A stretch of 64,000 nucleotides of DNA, taken from Yoonia sp. (GTDB taxonomy: Bacteria; Pseudomonadota; Alphaproteobacteria; Rhodobacterales; Rhodobacteraceae). Numbering within the stretch: the stretch's first letter is position 1; each line of letters starts with the position of its first letter. Below the pieces are notes generated by a model, which saw nothing but the letters and a program-made list of their open reading frames with translations, had not been told where the DNA came from and ran no database searches. The DNA lies in contig JAQXEG010000017.1 in NCBI GenBank assembly GCA_029250945.1, positions 19,215 to 83,214 on the forward strand, written 5' to 3'. Of this stretch, positions 16,769-26,196 are shown piece by piece. Made by a program: the position numbers and the translations under genes.

Positions 16769-17768
16769 AACGGATCCTCGGGTCCAGAATACCGTAAAGC
16801 ACGTCGGCAATCAGGTTCATCATAACGATCAGCACCGCCAGCAGGAAGGTAATGGTCATCACCATCGGAATGTCGTTGCCTTGCAGCGCAATGATCAGCA
16901 ATTGGCCAAGGCCGTTCACCTTAAAAATCTGCTCCGTGATGATCGCGCCGCCAAAGATGGCGGGGATGCCAAGCGCGATAACGGTGATCACAGGGATCAT
17001 CGAATTGCGCAGCACGTGTTTCATGACCACAACGCTTTCGGACATGCCCTTGGCCCGCGCGGTGCGCACGTAATCTTGGGTCAGGTTATCAAGCATAGAC
17101 GCTCGCATATAGCGGCTGACTTGGGCCGTGGTTTGCAGGGCCAGCACCATGACGGGCATGATCATCTGACGTAGCTGCACGACAAAGCTGTCCCATGAAT
17201 TGACCACATGGGTCGTGTCATAGATGGACGGCAGCCATTTCAGCTGGACCGAAAAGATGACGATCAGCAGCACGCCTGAGAAGAACGGCGGCACCGAAAA
17301 CCCGATCATCGACACGAATGTGCCGGTTTGGTCGAATACCGAATATTGTCGGTAGGCGCTGATGATCCCGATGGGCAGAGCGATCAAAACGCCCACGACA
17401 TAGGACATGCCTACAACCCATAGGGTCTGCGGCATGCGTTGTGCGATGGTGTCAAACACAGGGCTGCGCGACTGGAATGAAATGATCCGCTGGGCGCCAT
17501 CTGCGAAATTTGTGCCAAAGGCGCTATCGATCCAATACTGCGGCTCGACGATGAAAAACTGTTTCAGCCACAGCGGAAAGCGGACCCACCACGGCTCGCC
17601 CAAGCCCAAGGCAAGGCGCATTTTTTCTTTGACTTCGGGCGGGATGGTCAGCGGCATCTGGGCCATCGGGTCGCCTGGGGCAAGCTCTAACAGCATAAAG
17701 ATGACAAACGCGATGAACAAAAGCGTCGGGATCGACAGCAGCAACCGGCGGATCGTAAAGGTAAGCAT
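16761..17768 (-). CDS. dppB: Peptide ABC transporter permease, DppB/OppB type
   Basis: The 335-residue permease starts MLTFTIRRLLLSIPTLLFI, the usual DppB N-terminal helix, followed by LELAPGDPMAQ, SRSPVFDTIAQRMPQTL, several membrane helices, and the EAA loop DYVRTARAKGMSESVVVMKHVLRNSM. I place the start at ATG 17768, where homologues begin, rather than at the more upstream in-frame codon. It follows the substrate-binding protein gene across 98 bases holding a palindromic repeat (17839-17860). Confidence 0.93.
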   Translation of the reverse strand: MLTFTIRRLLLSIPTLLFIAFVIFMLLELAPGDPMAQMPLTIPPEVKEKMRLALGLGEPWWVRFPLWLKQFFIVEPQYWIDSAFGTNFADGAQRIISFQSRSPVFDTIAQRMPQTLWVVGMSYVVGVLIALPIGIISAYRQYSVFDQTGTFVSMIGFSVPPFFSGVLLIVIFSVQLKWLPSIYDTTHVVNSWDSFVVQLRQMIMPVMVLALQTTAQVSRYMRASMLDNLTQDYVRTARAKGMSESVVVMKHVLRNSMIPVITVIALGIPAIFGGAIITEQIFKVNGLGQLLIIALQGNDIPMVMTITFLLAVLIVMMNLIADVLYGILDPRIRYD

Positions 17769-17838
17769 ATGGGCGGCGCCTTGGTTCAGGTGTTTGCGGG
17801 GGATGCAGAGGGCACCGCGATGCCCTCTGCGTAACAAT

Positions 17839-17860
17839 GTAGGATGGGTTTTAACCCATC
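17839..17860. repeat. Dispersed palindrome, copy 1, just after the substrate-binding protein stop
   Basis: The core GATGGGTTTTAACCCATC forms an 8-bp stem with a TT loop, preceded by GTAG. The same unit with G/A and C/T covariation occurs inverted at 58524-58545. Here it begins 7 bases downstream of the binding-protein stop on the minus strand and could act as an RNA 3' stabiliser or attenuator before dppB. Confidence 0.75.
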
Positions 17861-17866
17861 ATCGCC

Positions 17867-19591
17867 TTAGTTACCGGTACGGTACCATTCAGCAACATTC
17901 CAAAGCTCGGAATCCCACGTGTTCAGAACAACGCCACCAAGTGTGTTGGCTTTGGCAGATACACGACCACGGTCAACCAGCGGCACGATGGTCATCGTGT
18001 TTTTAGTCAGCATGTCGTTCATCCTGCGCATCAGATCACCACGTGCGCCGATGTCGGCTGTTGCCCCCAATTCGTCGATCAGCGCGTCATACGCCGGATC
18101 GCAAAAACGGTTGATGTTCTCACCCTGCCACTGGCTGGATGGCTTTGGCTCGTTGCCGCAGCGATACATGGACAGATAGGCCTGCGGGTCTGTGCCATCA
18201 AAGTTGTTGGCGTACATTTCCACGTCCGCATAGAACTTTTGGAATGTGTCAGGGGACCCTGGATCACCACCAAAGAACACGGATGCATCAAGATTGCGCA
18301 GTTCGGTTTCAACACCGATCTCGCCCCACCATTCTTTAATCAGGGCTTGGAAATCCTGACGTACAGCGTTGGTGGATGTCTGATACAGAATGCGCAGCTC
18401 AACACCGTCCTTTTCACGGATGCCATCGCCATTGCTGTCAACCCAGCCCGCACCTTCGAGAAGCGCCTTAGCCCCTTCGATGTCTTGTGTCAGGCAGCCT
18501 GTGTTGTCCGTGGATGCATAGATTTCTGGACCCGGCACAAGGTTACATGTCGGACGACCCGCCTGACCATAGCCTACTTCAACCAGCAGTTCGCGGTCGA
18601 TCGCCATGGACAATGCGTGACGCACGTCAAATTCGGACAGGAACGGATGCGGATGCATCACTGTCGAACGCTCGCCTTCGGGTAGGTCGGACGACGGGTT
18701 GGTCAGGTTCATTTCCAGACGCTCAACCAACGTGCCGAATGCGGAAATGGGTGTGCCCACGCCGCCTTCTGCCATGGAGGCAAGCACATCAGGTGCCAAC
18801 TGCATGTTCCAAGCGTAGTCAAATTCGCCTGTTTCCATCACAGCACGACCAGCCGCGGTTGCGTCGCCTCCCCCTTTGAAGGTTACGGTTGCGAATGCAG
18901 GCTGACCTTCAACGCGGTAGTTTTCGTTCGCAGCCATCTGGATAACGTCATTGGTGCGGAAATCAGTGACAACAAACGGACCTGTGCCGATTGGACCAAA
19001 GTTGGCGTCGGTGCATTCAGGGGCTTTCGCGCCCATGCAGTCAGCAAACTGTGCCGCTTGGATGATAGGCGACTGTGCGCCGGCAAACGGGCCGTATGGG
19101 TTTGGCTTTGCGCTGTCGAATGTGACTTTGACAGTCAGATCGTCGATGGCTTCGACGTTTTCAACACCGTCAAACTTGGACAGCTGCGCGCAGCCGCCTT
19201 CGGGGTCCATGCAATAGGCCGCTGTGAACACAACATCGGCGGAGGTAACGGCAGAGCCATCAGACCAGAGCAGGCCGGACTTCAGCTTCCAAGTGATGGA
19301 TGTCAGATCCTCGGACACGCCGCCATTGGCAACGGTGGGGATTTCTTCGGCCAGATAAGGCACCAGCGCGCCGGTTTCATTGTAGCGGGCCAGTGGTTCC
19401 ACGATCATGGATGCGGATTCCAGATCCTTTGTGCCGCCTGACAGATAGGGGTTCAGGATAGATGGCGCTTGCCAATAGATGATGTTCAACTGACCGTGGC
19501 GGCCACGCTCGCCTTCATGCGCGTCGGCAAATGCCATTGGCGCAAGGGCAAGGGACGCAACGGCGCCCATCAATGCGGTTTTGATCTTCAT
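17867..19591 (-). CDS. dppA: Peptide ABC transporter periplasmic substrate-binding protein
   Basis: The 574-residue protein has a Sec signal peptide (ALMGAVASLALAPMAFADA, cut near residue 23) and the family 5 extracellular solute-binding fold: LNIIYWQAPSILNPYLS, LEPLARY-type block (IVEPLARYNETGALVPYLAE), WKLKSGLLWSDGSAVTSADV, and FLSEFDVRHALSMAIDRELLVE. It delivers peptides or other bulky solutes to DppBC. A purine-rich AGGAGAGAGAGAG stretch precedes ATG 19591. It follows dppF by 75 bases and precedes dppB. Confidence 0.93.
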   Translation of the reverse strand: MKIKTALMGAVASLALAPMAFADAHEGERGRHGQLNIIYWQAPSILNPYLSGGTKDLESASMIVEPLARYNETGALVPYLAEEIPTVANGGVSEDLTSITWKLKSGLLWSDGSAVTSADVVFTAAYCMDPEGGCAQLSKFDGVENVEAIDDLTVKVTFDSAKPNPYGPFAGAQSPIIQAAQFADCMGAKAPECTDANFGPIGTGPFVVTDFRTNDVIQMAANENYRVEGQPAFATVTFKGGGDATAAGRAVMETGEFDYAWNMQLAPDVLASMAEGGVGTPISAFGTLVERLEMNLTNPSSDLPEGERSTVMHPHPFLSEFDVRHALSMAIDRELLVEVGYGQAGRPTCNLVPGPEIYASTDNTGCLTQDIEGAKALLEGAGWVDSNGDGIREKDGVELRILYQTSTNAVRQDFQALIKEWWGEIGVETELRNLDASVFFGGDPGSPDTFQKFYADVEMYANNFDGTDPQAYLSMYRCGNEPKPSSQWQGENINRFCDPAYDALIDELGATADIGARGDLMRRMNDMLTKNTMTIVPLVDRGRVSAKANTLGGVVLNTWDSELWNVAEWYRTGN

Positions 19592-19666
19592 GTCTTTTCT
19601 CTCTCTCTCCTAGTTGATGCTCTTGTTGAACCTCAGGCCCTGTGCGTTGTCCGCTGGGCGTTGCTG

Positions 19667-20659
19667 TTATGTCGGGTTGTGCAGATGGCACGCGGCAAAG
19701 CGGCCTGGTGCGATTTCGCGGTATTCCGGCTCACCCGTTTTGCAGATGTCCATGGCGGCGGGGCAGCGTGTGCAGAAATTGCAGCCCTTGGGCGGCTTGG
19801 ACGGGGACGGCACGTCGCCTTGCAGAATGATCCGTTCGGTCTTGCGCGCCAGCGACGGGTCGGGTTCGGGGACTGCGGACAACAACGCTTGGGTATAGGG
19901 GTGCTGGGGGTCCGCGAATAGCGTTTCGCGATCTGCCAGTTCGACCACCTTGCCCAGATACATCACAGCCACACGGGTTGCGATGTGGCGGACCATCGAC
20001 AGATCATGGCTGATGAACAAATAGGTCAGCCCGTATTTTTCCTGTAGGTCTTCCAGCAGGTTCACGACCTGCGCTTGGATTGAGACGTCGAGTGCCGCAA
20101 TCGGTTCGTCACAAACGATGAATTTTGGGTTCAGCGCAAGGGCGCGGGCAATCCCGATGCGTTGACGCTGACCGCCTGAAAACGCGTGCGGATACCGGCC
20201 CGCAAATTTGCGGTTCAGCCCAACCGCGTCCATGAGTTCGGCCACTTTGTCGCGTTTTTCAGTAGGGGTTAGCGTCGTGTGTTCATCCAGCGGTTCGCGG
20301 ATGATCGCCTCGACGGTCATGCGCGGGTTCAGGGATGCTTGCGGGTCTTGGAATACCATCTGCATGGTCGGGCGCATCCCGCGCAATTGGTTTTGCGGCG
20401 TATCGCCGATCTGGCGTCCGTCGATTTCGATCTGACCCGATGTGATATCATACAGCCGCAGCACGGACCGGCCAGCTGTCGATTTCCCACAGCCGCTTTC
20501 GCCCACAAGGCCAAGCGTCTCGCCCTCCATCACGTCAAAGCTGATGCCATCGACGGCCTTTACCTCGCCCACGCGGCGGCGGAACAGGCCCGCATAGATT
20601 GGGAAGTGCATCTTGAGATCGCGGACCGACACAAGGGGTTTTTGCGGGTTATCCAGCAT
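19667..20659 (-). CDS. dppF: Peptide ABC transporter ATP-binding protein, DppF/OppF type
   Basis: The 330-residue ATPase shows Walker [10 protein letters not shown], the signature [15 protein letters not shown] and Walker [13 protein letters not shown], plus the C-terminal Cys-rich oligopeptide-transporter domain ([15 protein letters not shown]). The DppF-type N-terminus includes [23 protein letters not shown] 20659 is used because [15 protein letters not shown] aligns with family starts; it overlaps dppD by 11 bases. It pairs with DppD to power the importer. Confidence 0.94.
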   Translation of the reverse strand: MLDNPQKPLVSVRDLKMHFPIYAGLFRRRVGEVKAVDGISFDVMEGETLGLVGESGCGKSTAGRSVLRLYDITSGQIEIDGRQIGDTPQNQLRGMRPTMQMVFQDPQASLNPRMTVEAIIREPLDEHTTLTPTEKRDKVAELMDAVGLNRKFAGRYPHAFSGGQRQRIGIARALALNPKFIVCDEPIAALDVSIQAQVVNLLEDLQEKYGLTYLFISHDLSMVRHIATRVAVMYLGKVVELADRETLFADPQHPYTQALLSAVPEPDPSLARKTERIILQGDVPSPSKPPKGCNFCTRCPAAMDICKTGEPEYREIAPGRFAACHLHNPT

Positions 20660-21653
20660 GGGCCACCTCCAGCGGATCGACAAGGAAACAGGCGGCATCA
20701 TGTCCGTCGCCCACATCATAGCGGGATGGGACCTTGGTCGCACAGACCGGCATGGCTTGTGCGCAGCGATCACGGAACGGGCAGGCGGTGGGCGGGCCCA
20801 CGACCAAAGGCGGCTGACCGTCGATGACAGTCAGCCGCGCCGCACGTTCGCCCGCAATCGACGGGATCGTTTTCAACAGGGCCGTGGTATAAGGGTGCTT
20901 TGGGTTGGAAAACAGGTCATGCACCGGTGCGTGTTCCACGACTTGCCCGCCATACATCACCATCACACGGTCCGCGATGCCAGCGATCACGCCAAGATCA
21001 TGGGTGATCCAGATTACTGCCATGCCAAGCTTGTCGCGCAGCTCTTTCATCAGCTCAAGGATTTGGGCTTGGATCGTGACGTCCAACGCGGTTGTCGGTT
21101 CATCGGCGATCAAGACTTGTGGATCGCAGGCAAGGGCGATGGCGATCATCACGCGCTGGCGCATACCGCCGGAAAACTGGTGCGGATAATCTAGCAGGCG
21201 TTGTTCCGCATCGGGAATACCCACCAGTTCCAACAATTCGCGCGACCGCACGGCGGCCGCCTTTTTCGACAGGCCCATGTGTTTGCGCAGCGGCTCTGCG
21301 ATTTGATAACCTACAGTGAAAACAGGGTTCAGCGACGTCATCGGATCCTGGAATACAAAGCCGATTTTGCCGCCGCGCACCTCGCGCAGGGTCTTTGCGG
21401 GGATTTGCAGCAGATCCTGACCGTCAAACATCACGCGCCCGCCACGGATTTCGGCAGGGGGAACAGGCAAGAGGCCCAGCAGGGACATCATGGTCACCGA
21501 CTTGCCCGAGCCGCTTTCGCCGACAACGCCCAAAAGCTCTCCTTTGCGCAGGGAAAAACTGACATCGTTGACGGCGTGGACCTCTCCGCCACGGGTCCTA
21601 AACACAGTTTTGAGGTCTTGGACATCCAAGACAGGCGTGGTGCCGTCGGGCAT
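20649..21653 (-). CDS. dppD: Peptide ABC transporter ATP-binding protein, DppD/OppD type
   Basis: The 334-residue ATPase has Walker [28 protein letters not shown], signature [15 protein letters not shown], Walker [12 protein letters not shown] and the C-terminal Cys motif [14 protein letters not shown]. It is the first gene of the minus-strand importer operon (dppD-F-A-B-C). AGGAGG at 21659-21664 sits 5 bases before ATG 21653, a strong ribosome site. It is divergent from the argE-like gene. Confidence 0.94.
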   Translation of the reverse strand: MPDGTTPVLDVQDLKTVFRTRGGEVHAVNDVSFSLRKGELLGVVGESGSGKSVTMMSLLGLLPVPPAEIRGGRVMFDGQDLLQIPAKTLREVRGGKIGFVFQDPMTSLNPVFTVGYQIAEPLRKHMGLSKKAAAVRSRELLELVGIPDAEQRLLDYPHQFSGGMRQRVMIAIALACDPQVLIADEPTTALDVTIQAQILELMKELRDKLGMAVIWITHDLGVIAGIADRVMVMYGGQVVEHAPVHDLFSNPKHPYTTALLKTIPSIAGERAARLTVIDGQPPLVVGPPTACPFRDRCAQAMPVCATKVPSRYDVGDGHDAACFLVDPLEVAHAG

Positions 21654-21843
21654 TTAGACCTCCTAAATGGTTTATATCGTTATGTTTTTATTGGCCGCTC
21701 TGACGGCGGCACTGATATTTTGACCAAACGGTAACATGGATTCGCTAAGCCGCAACCCGATTCCTAATTGCGCGCAGGCCCGATTGCGGCAATGGTCAGG
21801 AAAACAGCCCAGAATTGATGCACCAGCGCAAAGGACCAGCACA

Positions 21844-23004
21844 ATGGACATGACCGCACGCGAATTGATGGCCAAGCTGATCAGCTTTCCCACGGTCAGT
21901 CGGGACAGCAATCTGGATTTGATCGACTGGGTCGAGGGGTATTTGGCCAGCCACGGTGTGACCGCCACGCGGGTGCCCAATGATGACGGGACCAAAGCCG
22001 CGCTTTATGCCCATATCGGCCCGCAGCTGGATGGCGGTGTTGTGCTGTCGGGCCATACCGATGTGGTGCCGGTCGACGGGCAGGCGTGGGACACCGACCC
22101 GTTTGTCACGACCGAGATTGACGGCAAAATCTACGGGCGCGGCACCTGTGACATGAAGGGGTTTGACGCGCTTGCCCTGTTTGCCGTGCCATTGGCGATC
22201 AAGGCGGGCATCAAACGCCCCCTACAAATTGCGCTGTCCTATGATGAGGAGGTCGGCTGTCTGGGTGCTCCGCCGATGATTGACCATATGGTCAGCCACG
22301 GCATGCCGCGTGCAGATACCGTGATCGTGGGCGAGCCTTCGATGATGCAAGTGGTCACGGGCCACAAGGGCGGCACCGGTTGGCACATGCATGTGCGCGG
22401 GTTCGAGGTGCATTCATCGCTTGCCTACACCGGTGTCAGCGCGATCATGATGGGGGCCAAGCTGATCGAATGGGCCAATCAGGTGAACGCGGCCAGCGCG
22501 GCGGCCACCCCGTCGGACATCAACGCCCCCTTTGACCCGCCCTATACCACGCTGCATTGTGGGATGATCAGCGGCGGCACGGCCAACAACATCACGGCCA
22601 AGGATTGCCAGTTCAGCTTTGATGTGCGCGTCGTGCCCGGTGACAGTGTGGAGGATTGGAAATCCTGCGTTATGGCCAAAGTCGCCGAGATTGAGGTCGA
22701 AATGCAGGCCATTCGTCCCGAAACTGGTATCGACGCCAATCCGTTCTTTGGGCTACCCGGTCTGGTGCCTGAAAACATGGGCAAGGCAGAGGAACTGGCC
22801 CGTCGTCTGACGGGTGACAACGCGACCCATGTGGTCAGCTATGGCACCGAGGCGGGGCAATTTCAGGAACGCGGCTATTCCGCGGTTGTTTGCGGTCCGG
22901 GCGACATTGCCCAAGCGCACCAGCCCAATGAATTCATAACCGTTGACCAGTTTCAGCAAGGCGAGGCGTTTATGCACCGGCTTGTGGCCGCACTTGCCGA
23001 ATGA
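21844..23004 (+). CDS. argE: M20 family deacetylase, ArgE-type
   Basis: The 386-residue protein is an M20 metallohydrolase of the acetylornithine deacetylase type: SGHTDVVPVDGQAWDTDPF holds the first metal His/Asp pair, YGRGTCDMKGFDALAL the bridging Asp, SYDEEVGCLG the catalytic Glu-Glu, and AGQFQERGY-type C-terminal region the last ligand block. It would remove an acyl group from N-acyl amino acids or ornithine. ATG 21844 (MDMTARELMAKLISFPTVS) is chosen over an upstream in-frame ATG because the extra 36 residues are not family-like. The gene sits beside the peptide importer and overlaps the next gene by 4 bases, so a catabolic role may outweigh arginine synthesis. Confidence 0.85.
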   Translation: MDMTARELMAKLISFPTVSRDSNLDLIDWVEGYLASHGVTATRVPNDDGTKAALYAHIGPQLDGGVVLSGHTDVVPVDGQAWDTDPFVTTEIDGKIYGRGTCDMKGFDALALFAVPLAIKAGIKRPLQIALSYDEEVGCLGAPPMIDHMVSHGMPRADTVIVGEPSMMQVVTGHKGGTGWHMHVRGFEVHSSLAYTGVSAIMMGAKLIEWANQVNAASAAATPSDINAPFDPPYTTLHCGMISGGTANNITAKDCQFSFDVRVVPGDSVEDWKSCVMAKVAEIEVEMQAIRPETGIDANPFFGLPGLVPENMGKAEELARRLTGDNATHVVSYGTEAGQFQERGYSAVVCGPGDIAQAHQPNEFITVDQFQQGEAFMHRLVAALAE

Positions 23005-24341
23005 CGTTTCCGTTCACGCTGCAATCGCCGCCCGAGCATCGCGGCCTAATCCCGGATAAGGTCGACGTCGCGGTCATTGGCGGAGGCATCATTGGGGTCA
23101 TGTCCGCGTGGGAGCTGGCAAAATCGGGTCTGCGCGTTGTCGTTCTGGAAAAAGGGCGCGTGGCGGGCGAACAATCCAGCCGCAATTGGGGCTGGATCAG
23201 GTCCCAAGGGCGCGACGCTGCCGAATTGCCGATCATGGCTGAGGCCGCCGCGATGTGGCAACAACTGGCCAAAGACACGCCAGAGGATATCGGCCTGCGC
23301 CAGATTGGCGTGACTTATTTGTCGGCGAAACCCGATGAGGTTGGACGCTATGAGGATTGGCTGCTCGATGCAAAAGCGCATGGTTTGGGCAGTCAAATTC
23401 TGACCGCGAAACAAACCGCCGATCTGATCCCGCAGGCGACAACGGGTTGGGCAGGGGCGTTGCATACTGCGTCGGACATGAAGGCCGAGCCTTGGGTTGC
23501 CTTGCCCGCACTGGCGCGTGCGGCGGTGCGGGACGGTGTGCAGATCGTCGAAAACTGTGCTGTGCGTGGGTTGGATATTGCCGCGGGGCGGGTTTCTGGC
23601 GTTGTGACTGAACACAGGGCGATCAAGGCCGATCAGGTGGTGCTGGCTGGCGGGGCGTGGTCGCAGCTGTTTTTGCGCCGCCACGGGATCACAATCCCGC
23701 AACTGTCTGTGCGGGCAACGGTCGCGGCTACGGCCCCGTTGCCGCAGGTGTTCGACGGCGCGGCGGTTGACGACAGGTTGGCGTTCCGGTGGCGGGCGGA
23801 TGGTGGATATACGTTGGCCCCGTCAGGCTTTCACGAATTGTTCATTGGTCTCGATGCGTTTCGGGCACTGGGCGGCTATGCCAAGGCGCTTTTGGCCGAT
23901 CCGCTTGGCACACGGTTGAAGATTGCCGCACCGTCCGGCTTTCCTGATGCATGGGGCACCAAACGGCGCTGGGCGGATGACGCCATGAGTCCGTTTGAGC
24001 GGATGCGGATCCTAAACCCTGCGCCCAACATGGGCAAAGTCGCACAGATGGCCCGCGATTTTCAGGCAACATTTCCTGCCGTTGGCAAGGTGCAGATCAA
24101 ACAGGCATGGGCGGGTATGATCGACACGATGCCGGATGTGGTGCCGGTCGTGGATCGTGCGCCGCTGGATGGGCTGACGATTGCCACGGGTATGTGCGGC
24201 CACGGGTTTGGTATTGCTCCGGCGTTCGGGCGCATCGTGGCACGGATCGTGCGCGGCGACGCACCGGGGTATGATCTGTCGCGGTTCCGCTTTGGCCGGT
24301 TTACGGATGGATCGCACATGGTTTTGGGGCCAAATCTGTGA
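23001..24341 (+). CDS. FAD-dependent oxidoreductase, DAO/DadA-like
   Basis: The 446-residue protein has the dinucleotide-binding motif VAVIGGGIIGVMSAWELAKSG (residues 23-43, GxGxxG), VVLEKGRVAGEQSSRNWGW, and the C-terminal FAD contact GMCGHGFGIAPAFGRIVA. This is the D-amino acid oxidase/dehydrogenase superfamily (DadA, sarcosine or glycine oxidase relatives), which oxidises an amine to an imino compound. Its ATG overlaps the argE stop (ATGA), so the two enzymes are made together and probably act on the same imported compound, for example N-acyl or N-alkyl amino acids. The exact substrate is inference. Confidence 0.87.
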   Translation: MTFPFTLQSPPEHRGLIPDKVDVAVIGGGIIGVMSAWELAKSGLRVVVLEKGRVAGEQSSRNWGWIRSQGRDAAELPIMAEAAAMWQQLAKDTPEDIGLRQIGVTYLSAKPDEVGRYEDWLLDAKAHGLGSQILTAKQTADLIPQATTGWAGALHTASDMKAEPWVALPALARAAVRDGVQIVENCAVRGLDIAAGRVSGVVTEHRAIKADQVVLAGGAWSQLFLRRHGITIPQLSVRATVAATAPLPQVFDGAAVDDRLAFRWRADGGYTLAPSGFHELFIGLDAFRALGGYAKALLADPLGTRLKIAAPSGFPDAWGTKRRWADDAMSPFERMRILNPAPNMGKVAQMARDFQATFPAVGKVQIKQAWAGMIDTMPDVVPVVDRAPLDGLTIATGMCGHGFGIAPAFGRIVARIVRGDAPGYDLSRFRFGRFTDGSHMVLGPNL

Positions 24342-24407
24342 AGCTTGCTTGCAACTTCTGACAGGCTAGATCAGGCTGATACCAAACCTACCAGCCGGAG
24401 ATATTCC

Positions 24408-25571
24408 ATGCCCGTCAAGAACCGTTTTGCCGAACTATTGCCCGAAATCACAGCATGGCGGCGTGACCTGCACGAAAACCCCGAGCTGTTGTTCGAGACG
24501 CACCGGACCTCTGCGGTTGTGGCTGAAAAGCTGGGAGAATTTGGGTGTGACACGATCGAAACAGGCATCGGGCGCACCGGTGTTGTCGGCGTGATCAAGG
24601 GCAAAACAAACACATCGGGCAAGGTGATTGGCCTGCGCGCAGATATGGACGCGCTGCCGATACACGAGGCGACGGGGCTGGAATACGCATCCAAAACCGA
24701 TGGTGCCATGCATGCCTGCGGCCACGACGGACATACCGCCATGCTGCTAGGGGCAGCGAAATATCTGGCCGAGACACGTAATTTTGACGGCACGGTTGTT
24801 GCCATCTTTCAGCCTGCAGAAGAGGGCGGCGGCGGTGGCCGCGAGATGTGCGAAGACGGCATGATGGATAAATTTGGCATCCAAGAAGTGTACGGGATGC
24901 ACAACTGGCCCGGCGCGCCTGTTGGGTCGTTCTCTATCCGGCCCGGTGCATTCTTTGCCGCTACCGATCAGTTCGAAATCATCGTTGAAGGCAAGGGTGG
25001 CCATGCCGCCAAGCCTCAAGAAACCGTCGATAGCACGCTGGTTGCGGCCCATGTGGTCACGGCGCTGCAATCTATCGCTAGCCGCAACGCCGACCCCGTC
25101 GACCAGATCGTTGTGTCAGTGACATCGATCGAAAGCTCTTCCAAGGCGTTCAACGTCATCGCGCAGCGGGTGCATCTCAAGGGCACCGTGCGCACCATGT
25201 CCAAAGACATGCGCGCATTGGCCGAAGAGCGCCTAAAGGCGATTGCGACCAACACATGTGCGGCCTTTGGCGCCGAAGCAGAGGTGAAATATTACCTTGG
25301 CTACCCTTGCATGGTGAACCATGATGAACAGACCGCATTCGCAGCCTCTGTGGCGGAAAAAGTGTCGGGTGATTGCACCGAGGCGCCATTGGTGATGGGC
25401 GGCGAAGACTTTGCCTATATGCTCGAAGAACGGCCCGGTGCCTATATTCTGGTCGGCAACGGGGACACCGCATCGGTCCACCACCCCGAATATAATTTTG
25501 ACGATGAAGCGATCCCCGCTGGCTGTAGCTGGTGGGCTGGCATTGTCGAGGAACGGATGCCTGCTGGCTAA
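24408..25571 (+). CDS. M20 family amidohydrolase, hippurate hydrolase/IAA-amino acid hydrolase-like
   Basis: The 387-residue metallohydrolase contains MHACGHDGHTAMLLGAAKYL, FQPAEEGGGGGREMCEDG, YGMHNWPGAPVGSF and MGGEDFAYMLEERPGA, the complete set of M20D metal-binding blocks. Such enzymes cleave N-acyl amino acids such as hippurate. ATG 24408 follows GCCGGAG by 9 bases; longer in-frame readings upstream are unlikely. It lies 66 bases after the flavoenzyme gene in the same direction and its stop overlaps the ispZ start, so it belongs to the same scavenging block. Confidence 0.9.
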   Translation: MPVKNRFAELLPEITAWRRDLHENPELLFETHRTSAVVAEKLGEFGCDTIETGIGRTGVVGVIKGKTNTSGKVIGLRADMDALPIHEATGLEYASKTDGAMHACGHDGHTAMLLGAAKYLAETRNFDGTVVAIFQPAEEGGGGGREMCEDGMMDKFGIQEVYGMHNWPGAPVGSFSIRPGAFFAATDQFEIIVEGKGGHAAKPQETVDSTLVAAHVVTALQSIASRNADPVDQIVVSVTSIESSSKAFNVIAQRVHLKGTVRTMSKDMRALAEERLKAIATNTCAAFGAEAEVKYYLGYPCMVNHDEQTAFAASVAEKVSGDCTEAPLVMGGEDFAYMLEERPGAYILVGNGDTASVHHPEYNFDDEAIPAGCSWWAGIVEERMPAG

Positions 25572-26196
25572 TGCAGGCCCGCCGCAAAACGCAAAAACAT
25601 ATCCATCCCGCACTCAACGCCGTGCTGGAATTTGGCCCGACAATCGGCTTTGTGCTGGTGTATCTGGTGGTCCGCAACGACGTGTTTACCGTCGGCGGGC
25701 GCAGCTATAGCGGGCTTGTGGCGGTTACGGCGATGTTCATGCCGGTGTTTGCCGCTGCAATAGGGCTGTTGTGGGCACTGACGGGCCGGATCGTGCCCGT
25801 TCTGATCGCAACCGCTGCGATGCTGTTCATTTTCGGCGAGCTGAGCATTTGGCTGAATGATCCGCGCCTTGTGAAAATCAAACCGAAAGTGATTTATTTC
25901 GGTCTTGGGCTTTTCGTGTTGGTCGGGCTGCTGCGCGGGAAGCTTTGGCTGAAATATATCATCCAAGAAATGTTGCCGATGGAAGAACAAGGTTGGCGCA
26001 TCCTGACAAAACGGGTGATGGTGTTGTTCTTTGCATCTGCCGCGGCCAACGAACTGGTCTGACGCATCATGTCAGAAGGGGTCTGGGTAATCTTTGAAAC
26101 GCTTGTCATGCACGTGATCGTCATCGGGTTTTCGTGGCCCAGATCGGGCTGTTCGTCGACTATGCCACGTTGGAACCATCGCGCAAGAAACGCTAG
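25571..26196 (+). pseudogene. ispZ: ispZ/yciB septation membrane protein with nonsense codon and frameshift
   Basis: From ATG 25571 the frame encodes a typical IspZ/YciB inner-membrane protein (NAVLEFGPTIGFVLVYLVV, SIWLNDPRLVKIKPKVIY, LLRGKLWLKYIIQEMLP, then FASAAANELV) but stops at TGA 26060-26062, where homologues have Trp (normally A-N-E-x-V-W). The same frame continues RIMSEGVWVIFETLVMHVIVIGF, and after a one-base loss in a T-run (26129-26132) another frame supplies the expected ending VAQIGLFVDYATLEPSRKKR to TAG 26196. So the last helix, about 45 residues, is separated from the rest by two lesions. The truncated 163-residue product might retain four to five helices. YciB affects cell envelope and division. 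Confidence 0.88.
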
